Shown one piece after another: positions 36,765 to 47,562 of a stretch of DNA of 64,000 nucleotides. Each line of letters opens with the position of its first letter. Position 1 is the stretch's first letter. The DNA lies in the NCBI GenBank assembly GCA_037157565.1, contig JAZHRO010000024.1, forward strand, positions 9,306,501 to 9,370,500. The letters run 5' to 3'. The notes below the pieces were generated by a model. The model worked only from the letters and a program-made list of their open reading frames with translations. It did not search any database and was not told the DNA's origin. A program made the position numbers and the translations under genes. The DNA is from Thalassia testudinum (Eukaryota > Streptophyta > Magnoliopsida > Alismatales > Hydrocharitaceae).

Positions 36765-36871
36765 AGGAACTTTTGAATTCTTTTGCATCTTTTCAAAATT
36801 ATACATTTTTATTTTAAATTCAAATATTTAATTTTAAAATTTAGGCCGTTACTAAGCCTCTAATCAAACTC

Positions 36872-36879
36872 TATAAAAA
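36872..36879 (+). promoter_or_regulatory. TATA box of S2
   Basis: TATAAAAA in CTCTATAAAAATCC, followed by ACACATACACAACG, as in S1. Confidence 0.6.
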
Positions 36880-37019
36880 TCCTATAATGATTTCGAATAC
36901 ACATACACAACGTACTCTCATTTCCTCATATATTCCAATTCTCTTGATATTACAATTGTTCTTCAAAGCGTTCAATTGCTTGTTTTAGGCTATGAAAACT
37001 TTTCATACTCTGGTTCCTA

Positions 37020-37711
37020 AAAGTGCACTAAATGGAGTGATTAGTACTAAAAGCGGTAAATAAACAACTAATTGCAAATTAATGCAGATTTAACATATAC
37101 TTAAGAAAATTACAAATGAACATGAGGATTTACAGTAGAAACCCAACCCTTGAAAGAACCACTACCTAGATCTTCCAATCTAGGATTTTGCCCCAAGTCC
37201 AAGTTGGAATACTAACCGGTACTTATGAGGTACCAAATCCTTTTACAAACCCTCTTGATATCCCAATCAAGAGTAATGGGTACCAAACCCTTTTTCAATC
37301 CCTCTTGATATTCCAATCAAAAGCAAATCCCTCTTTCTCAAGAGGAAGGAAACCCACAACCGAGGTCCTTAGATTATAAGTAGATTAAGGAAAAAAATAG
37401 AATTAAAACAAAATTTAGCTCCTATGAATAGCCCCAATAAGATATGCAATTAATTATATGAATTAATTATCTACGAGACTAAAAATAACTCCCATAGTGA
37501 TTGTGAGAAGGTGATGCTAATAGGAGTTGAGGTGGTTGAGCTCCAAGGAATGTGGTCTTCAAAGACAAGAGCTTAAATCACCTCCAATGAACATCAAGTG
37601 TAGACTTTAGCTGAATGTGGACTTGAATTGACTTTAGAGTATGCTTTTAGGGTGTTATATATCTTCTATATTTCCCAAAGAGTAGAAAATCATCTCATAT
37701 ATATAGAGGGG
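37020..37711 (-). mobile_element. S-family LTR, copy S3, 3' part
   Basis: Downstream part of the minus-strand S3 LTR, separated from its 5' part (46,738-47,401) by the T element. Contains the S3 TATA box (TATATATA, 37698-37705), which abuts the duplication AGGGG (37707-37711). Two tandem units of about 50 bp (about 37,229-37,330, CCCTCTTGATATYCCAATCAA) lie inside. The distal end is not resolved. Confidence 0.55.
37698..37705 (-). promoter_or_regulatory. TATA box of S3
   Basis: CTATATATATGAG on the minus strand. With the T insertion removed, the S3 palindrome array ends about 106 bp upstream. Confidence 0.55.
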
Positions 37712-39222
37712 TGGTGACGACTTTCTTGTCGTTAATGTGTTATTATATGCGATGTACTATATTACAAGAACGGTTACCAGTCTAATATGATTTATTACTC
37801 GGAATAGAAAGATTCCCGAGGTCAAACTCAGGGAGCAAACTATAATTCTAGAAGCCTATAAATTCACAATATAAAGTTTTACAAAAATTAAGAGAGAGAG
37901 AGAGAAAGAAAGGGTGATTAGTTTCTTCTCTTTCTTCAGCTGAATTTCTTCTTTCTTCTCTGCTTCTGTGGTTCCTCTTTCTCTTTTCTTATCTCTGATT
38001 TTCTTTTTCTTTTCTTTTGGGTCTTCTTCTTCCTTGCGGCTGCAAAGGCTTCTGCCTTCTCTTTTCTTCTTCAGCTGCTAAGTCTTTCTCTGATTTTCTT
38101 CTCTCCTTTCTTCTTTTTCCTTCTTTTCTTCTTCTCTAGCCCTTCCTCTTCTTTCTTTCTCTTCTTCCTGTCTTCTTCAGCAGCTACGGTTCTTCTCTGC
38201 TCTAGCTGCTAACCCTCTGACGTCTGATTCAGCGCTCAGACGGCTTAACTGTGCGGCTGCTACAGTGCGGCTCCTCTTCTTTTCCTTCAGCTCTTTTCCT
38301 GCCTTTCTTCTTCCTTGCTTGTTTCTTCCTTCTTCTTCCTTCTATCCTGCGCATGCACGTAAATGTCAGCGCAAAACCTAACCCTACCCCTTCCTCGCGT
38401 CTCTCTCTCTCTCTGGATCTCTCTTTGGAAAGCTCTCCCAGAGCTGGGTAATCGGGTTGGGTTGCGTGCCCGGGTCCAAGCGTACCGGCATGGGTGGTGC
38501 TCGAGGAGTGCACAGGAGTGTTGGGTCGGATCACCAGATCCGCGTGGGCAGTGCCGCGGACGAGGTGAGTGAATAGGTGAGGGACCTCACCCCGTGTGCT
38601 TTCGGAGGCGATAAGCCGAAAGCACAAAATCAATATAATGTGGGCGAGAGGCCACACACTTACGAGGTGGGACTAAAGTCTCACCTCCGATTTTAGGTGC
38701 CCGCAAGAGGAAGCTCCGCTAATTGGGGTAGCGGCAGAGGCCCTCTTCCCTAATTGCGAGCTCGAGTGTGTGCGTGAGGATGTTCCGTAGTTGCTGGACC
38801 TAGGGGCCTGGGGCGTTGTAGCCTGGAGCAGCTAGCGAAGCAGCTTCACTTGTGCGTCAATGGCGGCGAGGAGGGTGACACCTGAAACATGCAAACGGCC
38901 TTGTGGCCACATGAAAATGTTCCAGGGAGGTCCACCAGAGTGCGGCGTGTGTGGTGCGAGGGTCGGCGAGGCGCGAGAGTGCCTCCGGCCATGCGCCTAG
39001 GGCACTCTGGAGATGGTCTGGAGAGGTGTTGGTGGTCAATGGAGACGGGGAAACTGATCAGGGAGTGATGGTGGAGCTTCTGAGCTTGTCGGCAAGAGGT
39101 GGAAGGGTCTGTGGAAGTGGGGCGATCTCGTCGGAGATGGTGGCCGAAGGCGGAGCAGACTAATGTGGTCGTGCCAGTCGAGGGGTTTAAAAGACTAATT
39201 CAAGAAGGGAAAAGTGAGAGGG

Positions 39223-40989
39223 TGTTGAACGTTTACGAACCTACGCTAACGTGTTCGATTTTGAAAAACCCGTTGTTGTAGTTCGAAAGCGAAGGATTCG
39301 AGTTCAACAAATAAAATTTATACCGAAATTAAAATTCCGGGTCGAACACAGGGAGGCGGACGTTTGATTTAAAAAACTTCGCGTTTCTTTCTATTTTGTC
39401 ACGAAGAAATTCAATTTAAACTATCTAAGTATCTACAACAAATAAAAGAGAGAGAGGGTGTAAGAGAGAGAGAAAGAATACTATACATGGAAATCAAAAT
39501 GAGATGTAGAATAGACAAGGAATTTATCATAAAAGAGTTCTTTCGTTACAACTAGAAAACATAAAACAATTACTCTAGAAAGCATTAAAAGAATGGAGGG
39601 AGAAATGTCCTCCTCGACGATCGCTCGGAGGACGAATAGACTACTCTAGAAAGCAGTAAATCTATACTAGAAAGCAGTAAAAAGAATAGGGAGAGAGAAT
39701 CGTCCTCGACGGTCGCTTGGAGGACGAGCCGGACGGGACGACGCCTGGACGAAGGAGGACGAAGCGGGACGAAGGAGGACGAAGCAGAAGAACGGGAACG
39801 GAGCAGCACGCCGTCGTCGTCGCGGGATCCACTTCCGAAGGGGGACGAAAATTTGGACTTTATCTCGCGAGAAGCATCCCGGGTGTGGGACAAGCTTCTC
39901 TTGAGCTTTGGAGAGGTAGAGAGGAGAAGGAAGGGATGAAAATTTCGTATGGAGGGGGTCTCCTTTTATAGTTGCAAGGAGTGGGGGCAAAATGGACATT
40001 ACATCGTCAAAATAATAAATAAGGGGTCTTTAGTGACGGATAAAACCGTCACTAAAGCCCCGACGTCGCCGTCGCCGCCGCGCCCACGCGCGCCCGCTCG
40101 GCTGCCCGCGCGCGTAACGCCTATGCACGTCGCTTGATTTTCAGCCGTCCGATCGCGAGATCGGACGGCTTAAAATCGCGCCTTCACCGCTGCCGCCCGC
40201 CCGCCTGCGCGTACGATCGCGCGTTCACGCGAGCGTCCAATTGCGCGTCGACGCTATCGGGCGCGCGCGGACGTTGGATCGCGATCGTGCAGTCAATTGG
40301 AGAGCGCCCGCTCGCCTCAGAAATTGCTTGGCGAGGCTCGAACGCGCGCCAGCGCCTCGCGATAAGGCGCTGGACCGCTGCGCTGCCTCGCCCAAATGGT
40401 CGCGCGGATGCTTTTAACACGATGCGTCCACAGCCGTTGGATTGAGATCCAACGGCGGAGAGGGGATGGGTGCGCGGTCTTCATAGAGTGTAGGCGGCCG
40501 TTTGGGCGGCCGGGATGGTGCCACGTGGCGCCATCTTGGCCGTCCATCTTCTGGAAGTTGTAGATGGTGCCACAGATGTCGGATTGACTCGATTTTTGTG
40601 TCGTTGGGCTGCGATCGTCGATCCGAATTCATCCGTGTGGTCGGATTTGCCATCTGAAGTGCGGATTTACACCATCCTGGCCCTTGATCTTCTAGGGTTC
40701 CCCGGTCTCTATCTGATGCTACGGATGCCTGATTAGGGCGATCTTGGAGTCGTTGAACTCCAATTGTCGCCCTGATCACATCCATACGGTTGGATCTTTG
40801 ATCCGAGGCCTCGATTAAATGTTTGCCCTGTCCAAGCACATAAAAGGAGACAATTAACCTCCATTTTATTTAAACTACTGTAAATGTAAGATGATGCATG
40901 TTATGCAATATTTATATTATGAAATGCAATCGTATGCTTAAGAACATGCATAAATAGACATTTTAAGTAGTGTAAATGTATTTACATCA
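39223..40989 (-). mobile_element. Solo LTR of a GC-rich family inside the T 3' LTR
   Basis: A 1,767-bp LTR, ends TGTTGAACG...TTTACATCA on the plus strand, flanked by exact GAGGG (39218-39222, 40990-40994). The uninterrupted sister at about 45,470 confirms the empty site. The minus-strand TATA box TATAAAAG at 39963-39970 and the U5 motif CTCCCTGTGTTCGACCCGG (about 39,341-39,359) show minus orientation. Two near-perfect hairpins lie upstream of the TATA. The 100-140 codon ORFs at 40.1-40.8 kb are frame noise in GC-rich DNA. Confidence 0.85.
40028..40170 (-). promoter_or_regulatory. Two hairpins upstream of the TATA box of the GC-rich LTR
   Basis: CTTTAGTGACGG/CCGTCACTAAAG with a 6-nt loop (40028-40057), and AGCCGTCCGATC/GATCGGACGGCT with loop GCGA (40143-40170). 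Both stems are perfect over 12 bp. They lie about 60 and 170 bp upstream of TATA on the minus strand. Confidence 0.65.
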
Positions 40990-41318
40990 GAGGGGAGTAA
41001 GGAGAAGATTTCTACCTACTTAGTCAACGAAGGGGGAGAGGGAGACTGCCCGGCACGTGCCTGCCGGAGCTGAGGACGAAGGTGCCCAGGGGGGGTTATC
41101 GACGACGAGGAGGAGATCTGAGGATGCCAGCTGATGCGGCCTGGCATGGGAAGACGAGGCAGAGTGGGCTCGGCTGCAGGTATGGCAGCCGAGCGACAGA
41201 AGGAGGAGGAAAGGGCCGTTGGAAGCCTAAGGCACTCTGACCAAAGAGAGAGGAGACGAAGGAGGGGGAGTTTCTCGGCCAGAACTAGCTTGAAGGAGAT
41301 GGCAGACGCTGCCTCTCC

Positions 41319-41431
41319 TTATAAAGGCGTTGGCAAGGGGAGAAGCGCAAGGAATCGGCGTGGAGGTCTCGCCAGAGTATGGCCAGAAATGGACACCCAT
41401 GCCTTTCATGTGTTCGCACGAAAGGCATGGG
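41319..41431 (-). promoter_or_regulatory. Promoter of the T 3' LTR: hairpin plus TATA
   Basis: Hairpin 41396-41431 (one mismatch), TATA box CTTTATAA on the minus strand at 41319-41326, 69 bp downstream. Confidence 0.6.
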
Positions 41432-42231
41432 CAGCTACAAGTGGCAGGGGTGGGTCCCTGCGACGGAGGACGACGCAGGGAACCCCCCGTTCGTTCCTAA
41501 GAACGGCTGCCATGCCCTGCGCGGCGCCATCATCTACGCAAGGTCGCCGGAGGTATGGCGCTGCGGAAAAATTGTAGGGAGGACCTTTCTGCAAAGAACG
41601 ACGAGAAAGATAGGGTCTAATTGAAAGGGTTTCAAAAGATAAGGGTCAAAAAGTAATTCAGGAGGACCAATTTGTAAAGTCGATTAAGATGGTCTTTTCT
41701 TAAGCCCAAATTTTTATACCAGCCTAATTTGAACCTAAGGATTTTAATGGTGAAACTTGATTTTAGGTTTGACCATATTTGATCGGTCAATTTGCGCAAA
41801 AACATAAATTAGGTCATAAATTGGGCATGGTTCTCATTTTAGGTCAAAATAGGTTGCAAAAGCCAAATTGAATGTTCTAGACCCTAGGGACTTCTTTTCT
41901 ATGATTTTTATCCTACCTGAATCTCGTGAATTAAAGTAGATTTGTTTTCAGGTTACAGGATGTCATTTAATTCCTAGAAGTTGCTATGACCCTTTTCAGA
42001 TCAGATCGTCCCACTTCCTTCCTTATTAAGCTTATTTGACCTTTGTTTAGACCCTTAGATACCCTGCTTGTGTATTGCATTGGTAAAATTACAGTTTTAC
42101 CCCTTATGATTTGTCTTATTCTTTAATTCAGAATTCTCTGAGTTAAGATTCTTTTTTGGTTTTGTAGGAGCTTCTTCACACTTATTTAGATTAAATTATG
42201 CTAGTTAGGGTTTATGATGAGGCTCTCATCA

Positions 42232-43987
42232 TATCCCCATGCCTAGGTCTTGCTAGTCCCTTAGCAAAATTTTAAGGTTTCAACCCTTGTTCTAGACCAT
42301 GAATTTCTTATTGAGTTTAGATAAGTGTTTTTTCTTTTGTAACCTTGATTAGGTCAGAATGCCTACCATAGGCCTAAAAGGTACTTTAGTACCAACCAAG
42401 ATCCAGATCTGTCTAGCTTTAGCCTCAGTCCTTAGCAAAGGTTTTTATGGCCTACAGGAGCTAATCTAAGGTTTATTGGACTTCGTGGTTAAAGCACCCG
42501 TGCTTGAGATAATTTTAGCCTTGATTCAACTCGCAGTGCGTTTTGTAAGAGAGAGAGGTAGAAGATTTATTTGTTTGGAGAGTTTCTCTCTCTTTTTCTT
42601 TCTAATTCTAACTTAGGATTGGCTTCTCAACACGATCTGTATTAGATTCCTTATCCCCATCATCAATCCTCAAGGGTTCCTGGCAGTCGAGGCTTCGAGA
42701 TAGCATTGCCCATGGTAACCCCCAGAACCCTGGCTTTCGAGATTTCGAGATAATCCCGTCCATGGTGTTCTGTGGCCGAATTCAAACCCTGGCAATTGAC
42801 ACTTCATAATAATGCCATCCATGGAATCTGAATCAGCAGAGTGCTTACATGCCCCCAGTAGGATATGTAGATATCCTGAGAGACAAGCACCGCGGAGATG
42901 ATATTTTGTTACGCATCTTCGAGGGGATTTTCCCACCTCTCCGCGCTGGGAACTCGTCTAAATCAACTTGTGTTGATTGGCCACTCCTACTCTAGGTGAG
43001 ATTTTCAGAAATTTTTCAACGCTTCTGCGTGATTTTGATAGTTATGCTTACTGAACTAGACTGCGTGTCAATTTTTTGGGTGCTTAGGTTACCGAGTCCC
43101 ACAAACCAAAAGTTAGTTAACAAGGCTGAATACTCCCTAAGCCTTGGACCTAATACTTAAGCTTTTCATTCTCCTCAACCTCTTGAGGAATATCTAGATC
43201 TTAATGGGTACTAAGAGTCTATCTAAGAATGCCTAAAGTTTGCGTTCTTACTAATCTTACTATGCACTTTCCATTTCTTTTTTTGAATGTGGTCTAGAAC
43301 TTGGGTTAATTCCTTAACTTCTTACTAGTGACTATCTCTTTTCTTTCATTTTGTCCTCCTTTTTGTCATTTTGTTCTTTTTCTCCTCCTGCACAAAAATT
43401 TCTTTCCTCCTCTCATTTTATTATTCTTTTTTTTATGGTATTTTTAAAATTTTTTTTGTGGTATTTTTGGTATATGTGAATTTCTTTGTTTGAAACCTTT
43501 TCTTTGCACTTTCATACCCCCCATGCTTAAGATTTGCAATTTCCTCATTGTAAATTAGGAGGGTTTTTATTCGGATTATCTCATGCATTAGTACAGGTGT
43601 TTTGGTGAGTGGATGGGTCAGGGTGACTGTTGCGGACGATTTCTAATCTCTGATGCAAGCGCCTGAGGTGGAGTCGGCTGTCCTAAAGGATGAACCTTAA
43701 GTGCAAAAGAGGTATCAGAAAAGGTTTCGGGTTTTTCAAAAGAGAATGATGGGCTGCCTCCCGTTGAGCGCTGAGTTGTACGTCATCGGCTGGGCGCAAT
43801 ATGCTCAGGGAAAATGGAGGATAAATGAAGACTCACCCGAATCTGTCGAGGTCACATCGATGAACGGTTTAAGTCTCTGGCTGTTCATGATGAAAGGTTC
43901 GGAATCATGGTTGAGTGGACTGATTTCGACAGCTCCATTTCCAAAAACATGTCTGACAATAGAAAGATATTACAAGTCTAATATGAT
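42232..43987 (-). other. Non-coding interior of the T element
   Basis: The polypurine tract AGGCATGGGGATA abuts the 3' LTR (42232-42244). Three imperfect repeats of about 50 bp (42,679-42,824; each has CCTGGC...TTCGAGATAAT...CCATGG) lie near it. A second tract, TTAAGCATGGGGGGT on the minus strand, is at about 43,516-43,530. No gag or pol motif and no primer site could be found; the 5' LTR end is blurred (a partial repeat of CATATTAGACT), so this junction may be rearranged. Confidence 0.6.
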
Positions 43988-46737
43988 TACAAGAACGGTT
44001 ACCAGTCTAATATGATTTATTACTCGGAATAGAAAGATTCCCGAGGTCGAACTCAGGGAGCAAACTATAATTCTAGAAGCCTATAAATTCACAATATAAA
44101 GTTTTACAAAAATTAAGAGAGAGAGAGAGAAAGAAAGGGTGATTAGTTTCTTCTCTTTCTTCAGCCGAATTTCTTCTTTCTTCTCTGCTTCTGTGGTTCC
44201 TCTTTCTCTTTTCTTATCTCTGATTTTCTTTTTCTTTTCTTTTGGGTCTTCTTCTTCCTTGCGGCTGCAAAGGCTTCTGCCTTCTCTTTTCTTCTTCAGC
44301 TGCTAAGTCTTTCTCTGATTTTCTTCTCTCCTTTCTTCTTTTTCCTTCTTTTCTTCTTCTCTAGCCCTTCCTCTTCTTTCTTTCTCTTCTTCCTGTCTTC
44401 TTCTTCTTCAGCAGCTACGGTTCTTCTCTGCTCTAGCTGCTAACCCTCTGACGTCTGATTCACCGCTCAGACGGCTTAACTACGCCGCTGCTACAGTGCG
44501 GCTCCTCTTCTTTTCCTTCAGCTCTTTTCCTGCCTTTCTTCTTCCTTGCTTGTTTCTTCCTTCTTCTTCCTTCTATCCTACGCACGCACGTAAATGTCAG
44601 CGCAAAACCTAACCGTACCCCTTCCTCGTGTCTCTCTCTCTCTCTGGATCTCTCTTTGGAAAGCTCTCCCAGAGCCGGGTAATCGGGTTGGGTTGCGCGC
44701 CCGGGTCCAAGCGTACCGGCGTGGGTGGTGCTCGGGGAGTGCACAGGAGTGTTGGGTCGGATCACCAGATCTGCGTGGGCAGTGCCGCGGACGAGGTGAG
44801 TGAATAGGTGAGGGACCTCACCTCGTGTGTTTTCGAAGGCGATAAGCTGAAAGCACAAAATCAATTTAATGTGGGCGAGAGGCCACACACTTACGAGGTG
44901 GGACTAAAGTCCCACCTCCGATTTCAGGCGCCCGCAAGAGGAAGCTCCGCTAATTGGGGTAGAGGCAGAGGCCCTCGTCCCCAATTGCGAGCTCGAGTGT
45001 GTGCGTGAGGGTGTTCCGCAGCTGCTGGACCTAGGGGCCTGGGGCGTTGTAGCCTGGAGCAGCTAGCGAAGCAGCTTCACTTGTGCGTCAATGGCGGCGA
45101 GGAGGGTGACACCTGAAACATGCAAACGGCCTTGTGGCCACATGAAAATGTTCCAGGGAGGTCCACCAGAGTGCGGCGTGTGTGGTGCAGGGGTCGGCGA
45201 GGTGCGAGAGTGCCTGCGGCCATGCGTCTAGGGCACTCTGCGTGCGTGCGAATGGGTGTGTTCGGGAGGTGGTCTGGAGAGGTGTTGGCGGTCAATGGAG
45301 ACGGGGAAACTGATCAGGGAGTGATGGTGGAGCTTCTGAGCTTGTCGACGAGGGGTAGAAGGGTCTGTGGAAGTGGGGCGATCTCGTCGGAGATGGTGGC
45401 CGGAGGCAGAGCAGACGAAGGTGGTCGTGGCAGTCGAGGGGTTTAAAAGACTAATTCAAGAAGGGAAAAGTGAGAGGGGAGTAAGGAGATGATTTCTACC
45501 TACTTAGTCGACGAAAGGGGAGAAGGAGACTGCCCGATGCGTGCTTGCCGGAGCTGAGGACGAAGGTGCCCAGGGGGGGTTATCGGCGACGAGGAGGAGA
45601 TTTGATGACGCCAGCTGGTGCGGCTTGGCGTGGGAAGATAGGGCAGAGTGGGCTCTGCGGCAAGTATGGCAGCCGAGCAACGGAAGGAGGAGGAAAGGGC
45701 CGTCGGAAGCTTAGGGCACTCTGACCAGAGAGAGAGGAGACGAAGGAGGGGGAGTTTCTTGACTAGAACTAGCTTGAAGGAGACGGCAGACGCTGCCTCT
45801 CCTTATAAAGGCGTTGACGAGGGGAGAAGCGCGAGGAATCGGCGTGGACGTCTCATTGGAGTATGGCCGGAAATGGACACCCATGCCTTTCGTGTGTTCA
45901 CACGAAAGGCATGGGCAGCTGCAGGTGGCAGGGGCGGGTCCCTACGACAGAGGACGACGTTGGGAACCCCCCGTTCGTTCCTAAGAACGTCTGCCATGCC
46001 CTGCGCGGCGCCATCCTCCGCGCAAGGTCGCCGGAGGTATGGCGCTGCGCAGAAATGGCGGGGAAGACCGTTCTGCAAGGAACGACGAGAAAGATAGGGG
46101 TATAATTGAAAGGGTTTCAAAAGATAAGGGTAAAAAAGTAATTCAGGAGGACCAATTTGTAAAGTCGATCAAGATGGTCTTTTCTTATGCCCAAATTTTT
46201 ATACCAGCCTAATTTGAACCTAAGGATTTTAATGGTGAAACTTGATTTTAGGTTTGACCATGTTTGACCGATTAATTTGCGTAAAATCCCAAATTAGGTC
46301 ATAAATTGGGCATGGTTCTCATTTTAGGTCAAAATAGGTTGCAAAGGCCAAATTGAAGGTTCTAGACCCTATGAAATACTTTTCTATGAATTTTAGATGA
46401 TTAAGTTGATTTTTATCCTACCTCGAACCTCGTGAATTAAAGCAGATTTGTTTTAGGGTTAAAGGATGTCATTTAATTCCTAGAAGTTGCTATAACCCTT
46501 TTCAAATCAGATCATCTCACTTCCTTCCTTATTAAGCTTATTTGACCTGTGTTTAGAACCTTAGATATCCTGCTTTTGTACTGCATTGGTAAAATTACAG
46601 TTTTACCCCTTATGATTTGTCTTATTCTTTAATTCAGAATTCTCTGAGTTTTGCTTCTCTTTAGGTTTTGTAGGAGCTTCTTCAAACTTATTTAGATTAA
46701 ATTGTGCTAGTTAGGGTTCATGATGAGGCTCTCATCA
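43988..46737 (-). repeat. 5' LTR of the T element
   Basis: About 2.75 kb, starting TGATGAGAGCCTCATCA at 46737. Promoter hairpin 45880-45915, TATA 45803-45810, GGTGGGACTAAAGTCCCACC stem near 44,897-44,916, pyrimidine-rich block 44,150-44,580, U5 motif near 44,041-44,060. The inner end is approximate. Confidence 0.8.
45803..45915 (-). promoter_or_regulatory. Promoter of the T 5' LTR: hairpin plus TATA
   Basis: Perfect hairpin at 45880-45915 (arms start CCCATGCCTTTCGTG and end CACGAAAGGCATGGG), TATA box CTTTATAA on the minus strand at 45803-45810, 69 bp downstream. Confidence 0.65.
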
Positions 46738-47401
46738 AGGGGTGAATGGACTAGGTTAGGTGCATAAGGCCTCTCTTCAATGGCGAAAATGTTTCTCAAT
46801 AGGATTTGCCAACGGTAAACTAATATACTCCAAAAGTGCTTTATCTAACATTAGGTAAAAGTGATACAACGTTAGATGAACTATCTAACGTTAGGTACTC
46901 ATTTTGGTGCAAAGTTCGCTATCTCCTGCAAGTGTCCAATTTGGTCCAAAATAGATTACCTAACGTTAATGGGCTGTAAAAAGTCCTCTGATTGTCCAGA
47001 TGAGTCGTAATGATCCTATGGGGTCTAGGATGATCTGTTAACATCTAAGGATTTGTTTTATCATATTTTGACCTATTTATTCTATGTGTGGTGTGCTTGT
47101 AAGAATTGCATATAAGCCCCTTATGTTATGCTAATATGAGATCTAATTGGGGCTCTCCTTACATTTTAAAGAATAAAATCTTACAACTCAATTCCTATAA
47201 TATAAGGAGTCCTAAACATGAAGCGCATGACCTCCTCCTTCTTCTTGTCTTCGGACTTCATCGAAAGAAGTTCAACTTGAAAATCGATTTTGCAATATCT
47301 ATGCATAAGATCCAATTTTAATTTCAATTACTTGAGATGTTTGTCATCATCAAAACCATCATTAAAAACTAATGTGGTACCCAATTGCTTATGCACCAAC
47401 A
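46738..47401 (-). mobile_element. S-family LTR, copy S3, 5' part
   Basis: Starts on the minus strand at 47401 with TGTTGGTGCATAAGC and has the family string TTTTGATGATGACAAAC soon after. It carries the TAACGTTA palindrome array and is interrupted at 46,737 by the T element right beside its TATA box. Confidence 0.65.
46843..46971 (-). repeat. Cluster of TAACGTTA palindromes in S3
   Basis: Four copies (CTAACATTAGG, CAACGTTAGA, CTAACGTTAGG, CCTAACGTTAATG) in 129 bp, at the array position of S1 and S2. It starts about 430 bp into the LTR. Confidence 0.7.
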
Positions 47402-47562
47402 CTTCCATCGTGCTTCAGTTGATCTTATTTATTACTTTCATTTCACATGATCTTGACTCTATAAGACTTGTTTATTTCAATTTCAAACTTTTGTAAGTTG
47501 GATCCTAAGTTGTAGGCTTCCTATTCTTTTTTGAAAGTGAGGAACAAAATATTTCTTGCAGT

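Larger units (their letters stand above)
36045..37000 (+). mobile_element. S-family LTR, copy S2 (truncated at 3' end)
   Basis: Begins TGTTAGTGTAAGGTAC and aligns with the first 100 bp of S1, with the GTTAACGAAATGAGATGTGTTATCC block matching the GATAACAAAACACGTGTTATT block of S1. Palindrome array at 36502-36764, TATA box at 36872-36879, then a C/A-rich leader like that of S1. Homology fades near 37.0 kb, where it meets the oppositely oriented S3. Confidence 0.6.
37712..42231 (-). repeat. 3' LTR of the T element (interrupted)
   Basis: Starts TGATGAGAGCCTCATCA at 42231 and ends ...GTCGTCACCA at 37712. It is 2,748 bp after removing the solo LTR and its duplication. It lacks about 35 bp present in the 5' LTR near 45,240. 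Pyrimidine-rich block on the plus strand at 37,910-38,340; U5 motif at about 37,823. Confidence 0.85.
37712..46737 (-). mobile_element. T-family non-autonomous LTR retrotransposon (LARD-like)
   Basis: A full element on the minus strand with exact duplications AGGGG (37707-37711, 46738-46742) and ends TGATGAG...CGTCACCA. It has two LTRs of about 2.75 kb, an interior of only about 1.75 kb without gag or pol, and a nested solo LTR in the 3' LTR. Without the nested LTR it is 7.25 kb. Long LTRs with a short non-coding interior fit the LARD type, which must be mobilised by proteins of another element. The shared TTAAGCATGGGGGGT hints at an Athila-type partner (inference). Confidence 0.85.

Noticed and set aside
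40134..40839. ORFs of 73-141 codons in the GC-rich solo LTR
   Set aside because: Open on both strands with Arg/Ala/Pro bias; inside a defined LTR.
43701..44015. 104-codon ORF at the interior/5' LTR junction of the T element
   Set aside because: Crosses the LTR boundary on the antisense strand and shows no recognisable domain.
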